The notes below the pieces were generated by a model that saw only the letters and a program-made list of their open reading frames with translations, ran no database searches and was not told where the DNA came from. This document shows, piece after piece, positions 26,493 to 34,241 of a stretch of 64,000 nucleotides of DNA. A program made the translations under genes and the position numbers. The stretch comes from an uncultured Bacteroidota bacterium (GTDB lineage: Bacteria > Bacteroidota > Bacteroidia > Chitinophagales > Chitinophagaceae): contig CAIUZK010000040.1 of NCBI GenBank assembly GCA_903903635.1, positions 29,699 through 93,698 on the forward strand, read 5' to 3'. Every line of letters starts with the position of its first letter. Within the stretch, counting starts at the first letter, position 1.

Positions 26493-27542
26493 TTGTTATG
26501 TGCCAGTTCTTTATTCGTTGGATCGTGCGGCAGATTTCTGCATAAGCCGGCAAAATTTAAAAGGATTGATGGGGTGTTTTATCCACCACCACCCGATACG
26601 GCTCATATACAATATCTCACAAGTATCAATGGTTCCGATTTTATGGGTAACCGTACAAAATTCGCTACTTTCATAATGGGCACTGAAGAGGTGTCACGGA
26701 TGGTGAAACCTTATGGAATCGGCTTGAGGAATGGTAAACTCTATGTTTGCGATCCTGGTATTGGTGGTCTGGAGATATTTGATTTTACTCAGAACAAGTT
26801 TTCCAATTTTATTCCCGGAGGTACAGGGCAGCTGAGGTCTCCCTTAAATTGTTTTATAGATAAGAATGATTACTTGTACGTTGCTGATCCCGGCAGGCAT
26901 GAAGTGGTAATGTTTGATAGTGTAGGGGAATATCTGGGTAAGGTAGGAGATACTGGCACTTTTAAGCCTACTGATGTTATGATATTTGAAAATGAGATGT
27001 GGGTGACCAATCCTGATAATCACAAACTGAATGTATATGACAAACATACCCATCAGATGCTAAGGTATTTTGCTGATCAATATGGTCCTGGTGATGATGG
27101 GTTTCTTTATTCTCCTTTCAATGTATATATAACCAATGATATTGTATATATAACAGATTTTGGAGATTTTAAAATCAAGCAATACGATCATAATGGAAAA
27201 TTCATTACATCTATTGGTAGTTATGGCACAGGCACAGGTCAGTTTGTAAGACCCAAGGGTATTGCAGTAGATAAAGAAGCAAATCTATTTGTAGTCGATG
27301 CCGGTTTTGAAAATACACAGATGTTCAATAGCAAGGGGCAGTTATTGATGTTCTTTGGAGGACCCTATAAAGGACCGGGAGATATGTGGTTACCAGCCAA
27401 AGTTATTGTGGATTATGATAACATGGAGTATTTCACGAAATATGTGGATCCAAATTATAAACTGAATTACCTGATTTTAGTATCCAATCAATATGGACCA
27501 GATAAGATCAATGTATACGGATCTATTACACCTGTAAAATAA
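26493..27542 (+). CDS. NHL-repeat lipoprotein with disrupted signal peptide
   Basis: A 349-residue NHL beta-propeller, with blades such as LRSPLNCFIDKNDYLYVADP and FVRPKGIAVDKEANLFVVDA. A lipobox-like FVGSC sits near the N-terminus. The only start for this frame is TTG 26493. An ATG at 26451 is in the same frame and would give a normal lipoprotein signal (MKKIRG, then NYSIFLLLLC), but a TAA at 26469-26471 interrupts it after six codons. Either the gene uses the weak TTG with a very short n-region, or the stop is a mutation or sequence error. It is the first gene of the operon with the pentaheme-OmpA protein, the large barrel and the 15-heme cytochrome. Confidence 0.78.
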   Translation: MLCASSLFVGSCGRFLHKPAKFKRIDGVFYPPPPDTAHIQYLTSINGSDFMGNRTKFATFIMGTEEVSRMVKPYGIGLRNGKLYVCDPGIGGLEIFDFTQNKFSNFIPGGTGQLRSPLNCFIDKNDYLYVADPGRHEVVMFDSVGEYLGKVGDTGTFKPTDVMIFENEMWVTNPDNHKLNVYDKHTHQMLRYFADQYGPGDDGFLYSPFNVYITNDIVYITDFGDFKIKQYDHNGKFITSIGSYGTGTGQFVRPKGIAVDKEANLFVVDAGFENTQMFNSKGQLLMFFGGPYKGPGDMWLPAKVIVDYDNMEYFTKYVDPNYKLNYLILVSNQYGPDKINVYGSITPVK

Positions 27543-27559
27543 TATCAATAGTAAGGGAT

Positions 27560-29851
27560 ATGCAACGCAAACCGAACAATAATGTAGCTTATTTTATTAG
27601 TATTCTTCTAATTACATTGTTTTTCGGTTGTACTGTGCAGCAAACTCACAAAACACTAACCTTTTTCTTTGATGGAGTTGATAAGGTTGTTTTTTTTAAT
27701 GACTATTTATCGCATGATACACTAGGTAAAATTGCCGCAGCAAAGAGGGATGCCTTGCTAAAGAAAAACAGGCCTGACCTATGTGTGCATAAGCCATATA
27801 AAGAGAAAAAGTGCGAAGCATGTCATACTCCGGATAAGCGTCTGCTTATGCCAATGCCTGATCTGTGTTTCAAGTGTCATACCAGTTTTAGCCAGACATA
27901 TAAGGTTGTGCATGGTCCGGTAGCATCGGGCGGCTGTTTGAATTGTCATAACCAGCATTCAGCCAAATATCCTAAACTGTTGATACGGCAGGGGCAGCAA
28001 ATTTGCCTCTATTGTCATAATGGATCTTTAGTTTTTGCCAATAAAGTTCACAGGGATATTGAAGATGCAGAATGTACTATGTGCCATAACCCGCATGGAG
28101 GTAAAACAAGGTACATGCTAAAGGATAACATATCAAGGGATGCCAATCGTATCGGCCTTATGGATGATATATCCTACAGGCACTTATATGGGCAGGTATT
28201 CTGCAAGGTTCCGGGTGATGCCAATAATGTCAATGAAATTACTATTCTGGATAGTAAAGGTGTTGTAGTCGCTACTGCTCACCCTGATGCCAATGGTAAA
28301 TTCTTCCTTGCAAATTTGCATCCGGATCAGAACTATACCTTCCGGTTAAAGAAAGAGATGACTGATTGCAAGATCAATATCATGGATAACAATGGTACTC
28401 TATTGTATGTTATTGAAAAGAACAGAAAGGACAAGTATGTCTTTGACAAGGCAAATTATGAGGCAGTGCATACAGCTATGAATGATGCTCGCTTCCTTGG
28501 TGATACCCTGACAAGTGATATTACAAAACCCAATGTTATCAACAATTCAGATGTTCCTTCAACAAAAGATACAGCATCAGCGCCATTGATAAATGGTATT
28601 AACAAAGTGGAGGAGCCGGCGAAAAATAATCAGGCTAGTGGGGTTGTTGCTGAGCCAGTTGATGTAAACAAGAAGGGGAAGATTGTGGTTGCCAACTTGC
28701 CAGATACGGTTACTACCCAGAAGTATCTTGGATTGGATAAGGAACCGGTAAAAGCTGAAAATCCTGATGTTAAAAAGGCAGTAGATACCAGTACTTATAA
28801 AGGCAAGATTGTGGTGAAGGATCTGCCAGGCGATAAGAGCCTCAAGAAATTGGTTGATGAAAATAAACTGAATGATACCACTACTGACGTTGCCGTTCAA
28901 ACTCCGAAAGTAGATACTGAGAAATACAGCGGAAAGATTGTTGTTTACTCATTGCCGGACAATGAAAAACTGGAGAAACTGGTAGCTGATAATAAGAAGA
29001 AAGATACAACCACAGACAATAAGGAAAAGGATATTGTAAAGCCAGCACAGCCAGGAAATAAGAGCAGGATTGTAGTAGCTGATTTGCCCGATACATCTGA
29101 TGTTACTTCGACCGGCAGGTTCCGCAATATGGCAGGGGCAACTGAGGTAATCAGGAAATTTGAAGAAGGAGGGGTTAAACTCTCAGACCTTACACTTCAG
29201 ATAGGGAAGTATTATGAAGGTACAGTAGTTTGTATTCTGAATGATGCTGGTGACCTTGTAGATATAGCCAACGTAAATGGCAAAGGTGAGTTTTATATGT
29301 ACGACTTCTTGTATTACAGGCTAAGTCTGCCTCCGGCCAATAGCGGCATTATCACTCAATCCATTTTCCTGAATGAGAAAATGGAAGTGATAGAGGTTAT
29401 GAATAAGCGGCTGGTGAATGGCAGGTATTCCTATAGGCAGAATAGTAAGGAGCCTGAAAATCAGAAGGCAACGGTGAGGATATTTGCCAATAATGCAAAT
29501 GCTGTATTATTCTCTTCTATTTATTTTGTCGAAGGAAAGGCTACAATTACAGATCAGGGTATAAATGAACTTAAAAAGACAGTGGAATACCTTAATAATC
29601 ATCCGAAAGCAAAAGTTTATCTGGCATCACATGCCGGATCGCATGGAACAACGGAGTTCAACAGGCAGCTTTCTGATAAACGAGCCAAGGCAACAATGGA
29701 TTACCTGACCGGTAATGGAATAAGTGCAGACAGGATAAGAGAAAAGGGATACGGGAATGCAAAGCGTTCAAAGAAATTTGAAATTACTCCTGGATCGGAT
29801 GAGGAAAACCAGAAGAACAGGAGAGTGGATATTTATATAAAGGTTAATTAA
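27560..29851 (+). CDS. Pentaheme cytochrome fused to OmpA-like peptidoglycan-binding domain
   Basis: A 763-residue lipoprotein (signal ending FFGC at about residue 24). The TLTFFFDGV segment resembles that of other doubled-CXXCH outer-membrane cytochromes. Five CXXCH motifs lie within roughly residues 86-178: CEACH, CFKCH, CLNCH, CLYCH and CTMCH. A carboxypeptidase-like beta segment follows, then a linker with four repeats of a KGKIVV--LPD unit. A C-terminal OmpA-like domain (about 635-760, FNRQLSDKRAKATMDYL) completes it. The usual peptidoglycan-contact Asp (HTD) appears as Gly in SHAGSHG while the Arg is kept. It may tie a periplasmic heme wire to the cell wall. Confidence 0.85.
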   Translation: MQRKPNNNVAYFISILLITLFFGCTVQQTHKTLTFFFDGVDKVVFFNDYLSHDTLGKIAAAKRDALLKKNRPDLCVHKPYKEKKCEACHTPDKRLLMPMPDLCFKCHTSFSQTYKVVHGPVASGGCLNCHNQHSAKYPKLLIRQGQQICLYCHNGSLVFANKVHRDIEDAECTMCHNPHGGKTRYMLKDNISRDANRIGLMDDISYRHLYGQVFCKVPGDANNVNEITILDSKGVVVATAHPDANGKFFLANLHPDQNYTFRLKKEMTDCKINIMDNNGTLLYVIEKNRKDKYVFDKANYEAVHTAMNDARFLGDTLTSDITKPNVINNSDVPSTKDTASAPLINGINKVEEPAKNNQASGVVAEPVDVNKKGKIVVANLPDTVTTQKYLGLDKEPVKAENPDVKKAVDTSTYKGKIVVKDLPGDKSLKKLVDENKLNDTTTDVAVQTPKVDTEKYSGKIVVYSLPDNEKLEKLVADNKKKDTTTDNKEKDIVKPAQPGNKSRIVVADLPDTSDVTSTGRFRNMAGATEVIRKFEEGGVKLSDLTLQIGKYYEGTVVCILNDAGDLVDIANVNGKGEFYMYDFLYYRLSLPPANSGIITQSIFLNEKMEVIEVMNKRLVNGRYSYRQNSKEPENQKATVRIFANNANAVLFSSIYFVEGKATITDQGINELKKTVEYLNNHPKAKVYLASHAGSHGTTEFNRQLSDKRAKATMDYLTGNGISADRIREKGYGNAKRSKKFEITPGSDEENQKNRRVDIYIKVN

Positions 29852-29860
29852 AAATGTTTG

Positions 29861-31843
29861 ATGTCATTTAAAGCTTATGGGATGCGTTTTTTGAAACTAA
29901 TTATCGCCACTTTAGCTGTTTTTATTCCGGCTCTATGCTACTCACAGCAAAGCATGCTGTCATTGGGCATGTGGAATCTTACTGCACTATCAGGTGAGCT
30001 GAAATTAGGTGGATTATATGGTAAAGGCATCATTAATACTTATGGAATTGATAATAAAGTAACCACATCAAATTATTACGGAGGTATTTTTATTAAATCA
30101 AGTAGTTATATCTGGAATCGTAATTTTATGACTGTAGATATAGATGGCGGTTATTATCCTGAATCACGACAGGACCTTTATCTGGTTTCACCCAATATTT
30201 ATAATGCAATCAACACCAAAAAACTTCATATAAGTTCAACGCTTTTCCCCAGAAAGCTCATTAGCCTTACAGGGCATATTAGCTGGGACAACAGTTATGA
30301 TAGTCGTGAAAATTTGACGGATATACGCACAAATAGTAAGACCTATGGCGCTAATCTTTCGTTCAGAAACAAGTATGCACCTCTTACTTTGGCTTATTTT
30401 AATAGTGACTGGGATAGTAAAGAAATTATGACCGGGCGGGATTTCAATTATAAGCAAAAAAGCCTGGAAGGTAGAGTTACCAGGGTATTTGGCAAGAGGG
30501 ATAACAATGAACTGGTGTATACGCATAATGATTACGCCCGTAAGGACTACAGTTTGTATACTATAAGAAATGTTGCGGATAATATCACTCTTCAAGATGG
30601 TATATTCCTCGATTCATCGCGCAGGTCAATGTTCAATTCCAACATTTATGGTACTCATCAGACCGGCAGCGATAGTTTCAATCAGTTCAGGTTAAGTGAA
30701 AGTTTATTTTTAAACATGAAACATAATCTGACTTTTAATTCGGGATATACTTTTTATTATATTGAAAGGTTGCCTCAGAAATTAAGACAGAATTCAGTTA
30801 ATGCTATGTTGGGGCATCAGCTATTTGAAAGTTTACATTCAGGTCTGGTATTTGAATACAATAATGCACATGAAACTTCATATACCGAGGACAATACGAA
30901 AGCCGGATTAGAATTGAGTTATACCAAAAAAACCTTTGCACATGGGCTCTTAAGTCTGCAATATAATTACAGCAGGGTTTTCGAGAAAAGGACCAGTACG
31001 GATGTATTCCTGGATATTAAGAATGAGATATACGTAATCTACGACCGCATACTAATTAAGCATCCTTATATAGATCAATCCTCCATACAAGTAAAGGATT
31101 CAACCGGTACTGCCATCTATATTTTAGGGCTTGATTATATGCTAACAATGATAGGTAGTTTTATAGAAGTTCAACGTATTCCAGGTGGATTAATTCCTGA
31201 AAACGGGAAGATATTTTTGTATTACCGAGCTACTCAGCCAGGCTCTTACAGCTACGAAATCAATCTGAATTATTTTTCCTTCAACTATTCCCTGTTTAAT
31301 CATTTTCTGGATCTTTACTATAAATCCAGCCACAATGAATTTGCGAATGTGAAGATGGCAGATAATTTATTACTTGACAGATTGACCCAGGAGATATTGG
31401 GTACCAGCTTGCATTATAAATCAGCTACCGTGGGTATAGAGTTGGATAAATACCAGAGTTCATTGGTACCTTATAACATGACCCGCTACTTCTTAAACTG
31501 GCAAGGGCACTATAAAGAGAATTTTATTTTTTCTGTTAATGCCAACTGGCGAGATTATAAATTACCTACTGAGGATGGTCACCGGATTTATAAAGATTTT
31601 AACAGCATGATGGCTTATGCATTCACCGCTGTATCAAAGCTGGATGTTACGGTAGGCTATCAGTTTCAGGAAGGGCCGCAGATTGATCTTGAAATGATAT
31701 CTTTAAGGGCGAAGTATTCAACAGTTTTCAGGAAGATTACCTTTGTAGCGGGGTTAGATTCATACGACCGAAATTATCTGAGATCGCAGAAAACAAATTA
31801 TATGGGAGTTTATTTCCAAATCATTAAAAAGTTTAAATATTGA
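29861..31843 (+). CDS. Large outer-membrane beta-barrel of the cytochrome conduit operon
   Basis: A 660-residue protein from ATG 29861; ATG 29882 (MRFLKLII) gives a more compact signal peptide and is an equally good start. After the signal (ending CYSQ) it consists of repeated amphipathic strands with aromatic girdle residues and ends VYFQIIKKFKY, as expected for an outer-membrane barrel. No heme motif is present. Its place between two multiheme cytochromes is analogous to the barrel of porin-cytochrome conduits in metal-reducing bacteria. Sequence homology to MtrB/PioB-type proteins cannot be judged here. Confidence 0.75.
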   Translation: MSFKAYGMRFLKLIIATLAVFIPALCYSQQSMLSLGMWNLTALSGELKLGGLYGKGIINTYGIDNKVTTSNYYGGIFIKSSSYIWNRNFMTVDIDGGYYPESRQDLYLVSPNIYNAINTKKLHISSTLFPRKLISLTGHISWDNSYDSRENLTDIRTNSKTYGANLSFRNKYAPLTLAYFNSDWDSKEIMTGRDFNYKQKSLEGRVTRVFGKRDNNELVYTHNDYARKDYSLYTIRNVADNITLQDGIFLDSSRRSMFNSNIYGTHQTGSDSFNQFRLSESLFLNMKHNLTFNSGYTFYYIERLPQKLRQNSVNAMLGHQLFESLHSGLVFEYNNAHETSYTEDNTKAGLELSYTKKTFAHGLLSLQYNYSRVFEKRTSTDVFLDIKNEIYVIYDRILIKHPYIDQSSIQVKDSTGTAIYILGLDYMLTMIGSFIEVQRIPGGLIPENGKIFLYYRATQPGSYSYEINLNYFSFNYSLFNHFLDLYYKSSHNEFANVKMADNLLLDRLTQEILGTSLHYKSATVGIELDKYQSSLVPYNMTRYFLNWQGHYKENFIFSVNANWRDYKLPTEDGHRIYKDFNSMMAYAFTAVSKLDVTVGYQFQEGPQIDLEMISLRAKYSTVFRKITFVAGLDSYDRNYLRSQKTNYMGVYFQIIKKFKY

Positions 31844-31848
31844 TATTT

Positions 31849-33195
31849 ATGCGCAATAAAATAAGTATAATATTAGTAATGCTAATGGCTGTTTTTTTTA
31901 CATCCAATGGACAGATTGATACTAGTAAGGGAAGTTGTGCCAGCGCAGGATGCCATGGGAATCTTATCCAACAGGAGGTAGTGCATGACGCATTGAAAAG
32001 AGGTTGTGATAAGTGCCACCAAAGTAACGGGCAACAACATCCTCAGAAAAATGTTAAGACCTTTACTATGGTCAAGAATATACCTGAACTGTGCTATAAA
32101 TGCCATGATGAAAATAATACGCTGAGGGTAGTGCATTCTCCTGTTCAGAAAGGTAATTGCCTGGAATGTCATACGCCGCATAGTTCCCCGGAAAGTTATT
32201 TGCTTAAAAAGAATCCTGTAGGTGAAGTGTGCGCACAATGTCATACACTTGAATCAGCCAGGAAGCGTTTCAAACATGATCCGGTAGCTAAAGGTGATTG
32301 TGCCAAATGCCACGATCCTCATACATCGGATATAGACAGGCTCCTTATAAAAGAACCGCCGGCTTTATGTGTGAAATGTCATAAACCACAGGCTGAACAA
32401 CTGAAAATGGCCAATGTGCATCCGCCATTCCAGAATAACTGCCTGAATTGTCATAACCAGCACAGTTCAAACGAAGAGAAACTGCTTGATCTTACACCGC
32501 AAAAGCTGTGTCTGTATTGTCATGAAGATATGAAGAAGAAGATAGATAATGCTACACTTGTGCATGGTGCTGTTGCCGATAAACGGTCTTGTATTAATTG
32601 CCATTCACCACATGCATCTGATGAAAAAAAATTCCTGATAAAGGACACTAAGACACTATGCCTGAGTTGTCATGACCGTACCTATACTACTGGCCCGAGA
32701 AAGATTACAAACATTAGTCAGGTATTGCAAAAGAGTAAGAATATACATGGTGCCATTGAAAAAGTAGGTTGTGTTGGCTGTCATGATCCTCATGCTTCGA
32801 GCAATCCCTTCCTGCTATCCAAACCATTCCCATCAGGATCGTATGCGCCTGCTACCAAAGAAAGTTTCGCATTATGCTTTAATTGCCATAAAAGCGAAAT
32901 CTTAGAAAAAGCAGTTACTACCACAGCTACTGGTTTCAGGAATGGGGATAAGAATCTTCACGTGGTACACATAAACGGTGAGAAAGGCAGAAGCTGCGTG
33001 CTTTGTCATAATCCTCATGGATCAGGTAATGATCACCTTATCAATGACAGGACCCAGTTTGGCGGATGGGAGATGCCATTGAAATATAAAACCATTGAAA
33101 ATGGTGGTTCCTGTGCGCCAGGATGCCATGCAGAAAGGAAATATGAACGGACATTAGCAATTCCCGCAACACCTGTACCTCCGGTTAAGAAATAA
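31849..33195 (+). CDS. Fifteen-heme c-type cytochrome
   Basis: A 448-residue secreted cytochrome from ATG 31849 (MRNKISI), 5 bp after the barrel stop. Thirteen CXXCH motifs (CDKCH, CYKCH, CLECH, CAQCH, CAKCH, CVKCH, CLNCH, CLYCH, CINCH, CLSCH, CVGCH, CFNCH, CVLCH) are flanked by a CX4CH (CASAGCH) at the start and a CX3CH (CAPGCH) at the end. Most belong to the doubled CXXCH pattern with C--CH-PH-S loops. Heme density is one per 30 residues, consistent with an elongated heme wire. It is the last gene of the putative conduit operon. Confidence 0.9.
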   Translation: MRNKISIILVMLMAVFFTSNGQIDTSKGSCASAGCHGNLIQQEVVHDALKRGCDKCHQSNGQQHPQKNVKTFTMVKNIPELCYKCHDENNTLRVVHSPVQKGNCLECHTPHSSPESYLLKKNPVGEVCAQCHTLESARKRFKHDPVAKGDCAKCHDPHTSDIDRLLIKEPPALCVKCHKPQAEQLKMANVHPPFQNNCLNCHNQHSSNEEKLLDLTPQKLCLYCHEDMKKKIDNATLVHGAVADKRSCINCHSPHASDEKKFLIKDTKTLCLSCHDRTYTTGPRKITNISQVLQKSKNIHGAIEKVGCVGCHDPHASSNPFLLSKPFPSGSYAPATKESFALCFNCHKSEILEKAVTTTATGFRNGDKNLHVVHINGEKGRSCVLCHNPHGSGNDHLINDRTQFGGWEMPLKYKTIENGGSCAPGCHAERKYERTLAIPATPVPPVKK

Positions 33196-33360
33196 TTTCG
33201 CCGCAGTTACATGTGTTTGCTAATATATGACGACAATGGGCGTATTCAATAAATCCGGGGTAAATTCATGTTAATAATTGATAATCAGACGTTAATATCT
33301 TTTATAGTAAATAAGAGGGAGATTTTCACCCTTTTTTTGCTTTAAGATGGTCATAAAGAT

Positions 33361-33396
33361 ATGATTACTATCATAAATTAGTATGACTATCCTCAT
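33361..33396. promoter_or_regulatory. Tandem dyad operator before FNR-type regulator 2
   Basis: ATGAT-TACT-ATCAT at 33361-33374 and ATGAC-TATC-CTCAT at 33383-33396, starts 22 bp apart, 105 bp before the regulator start. No gene is seen in the 33196-33501 gap. Confidence 0.65.
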
Positions 33397-33501
33397 TATT
33401 CAAGGAGGGCGCTCAGTCTATTTTTGTATCATAAATTACTTTATTGAATTGAGGGTATTCAATGGATGAAAAGGCTGAAAAAAACCATTAAAGCAAATTG
33501 A

Positions 33502-34218
33502 TTGAAAAAAATAAGCTGCGATTCCTGCCCTAACAATTCGTGTCTCATTAAAAAAAACTTCATTAAGGAATGGAGTAGTTTTCTGGAGCATGAAAAGTAT
33601 CAGGCGCTTTACAAAAAAGATTACTCGGTTTTTAGTGTGGGTAACCCCATACTCGGGCTGTTTTTTGTTCAGAGCGGGATGATCAAAGAGTTTATACTGA
33701 GACCACATAACGAAGTGGAAATTGTCAATTTTGCTTCAATAGGTCAGGTTTTCGGTCATGCGGGTTTTGAAAATAATTTTTATTCATTTGGTGCTGATGC
33801 AAAAATTGACTCCATCATTTGTTTCTTTAATAATGAAATATTGAGGGAAATGTATGTTTCAAATCCCAAATTGCTCTTTGACCTTATGTTATTCTATTCC
33901 AATGAGCATAGTGAATCTACTTACCGGTTGATGAGTATTTCACAAATGAACCTGAGAGAGAAAGTTGCCAGCGTTCTCTTTTACATGTTCCGCAAATTTG
34001 GATTGAACAGTCAGAATGAATTACCGGAGTATTTTACCAGGGAGGATATAGCCAGCCTTGCCTGTACCAACTCCGAACAGGTTTCAAGACAATTGTCCGA
34101 CTTTCAGAAGGAGCGAATCATTGAAAAGCGAACAAGAAAGATTGCCATTCTGCAACCGGCGAAGCTTAAAGAAATTGTTAGTGAATATCTCGAGTACTAT
34201 AATATTGCCACTACTTAA
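33502..34218 (+). CDS. Crp/Fnr-family regulator 2, FNR-like oxygen sensor
   Basis: A 238-residue protein. The frame has a TGA at 33499-33501 directly before TTG 33502, so the start is fixed at MKKISC. Cysteines lie at residues 6, 9 and 14, with a distal Cys at 107. The 93-residue gap between the third and fourth equals that between C29 and C122 of E. coli FNR, so a 4Fe-4S sensor is expected. The C-terminal HTH (TREDIASLACTNSEQVSRQL) keeps the E--SR residues with which FNR reads TGAT half-sites, so it is the best candidate to bind the TGAY dyads in this window. It lies upstream of ccsBA with a 23-bp gap. Confidence 0.85.
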   Translation: MKKISCDSCPNNSCLIKKNFIKEWSSFLEHEKYQALYKKDYSVFSVGNPILGLFFVQSGMIKEFILRPHNEVEIVNFASIGQVFGHAGFENNFYSFGADAKIDSIICFFNNEILREMYVSNPKLLFDLMLFYSNEHSESTYRLMSISQMNLREKVASVLFYMFRKFGLNSQNELPEYFTREDIASLACTNSEQVSRQLSDFQKERIIEKRTRKIAILQPAKLKEIVSEYLEYYNIATT

Positions 34219-34241
34219 TCAAAACCTAAAACAACAACAAA

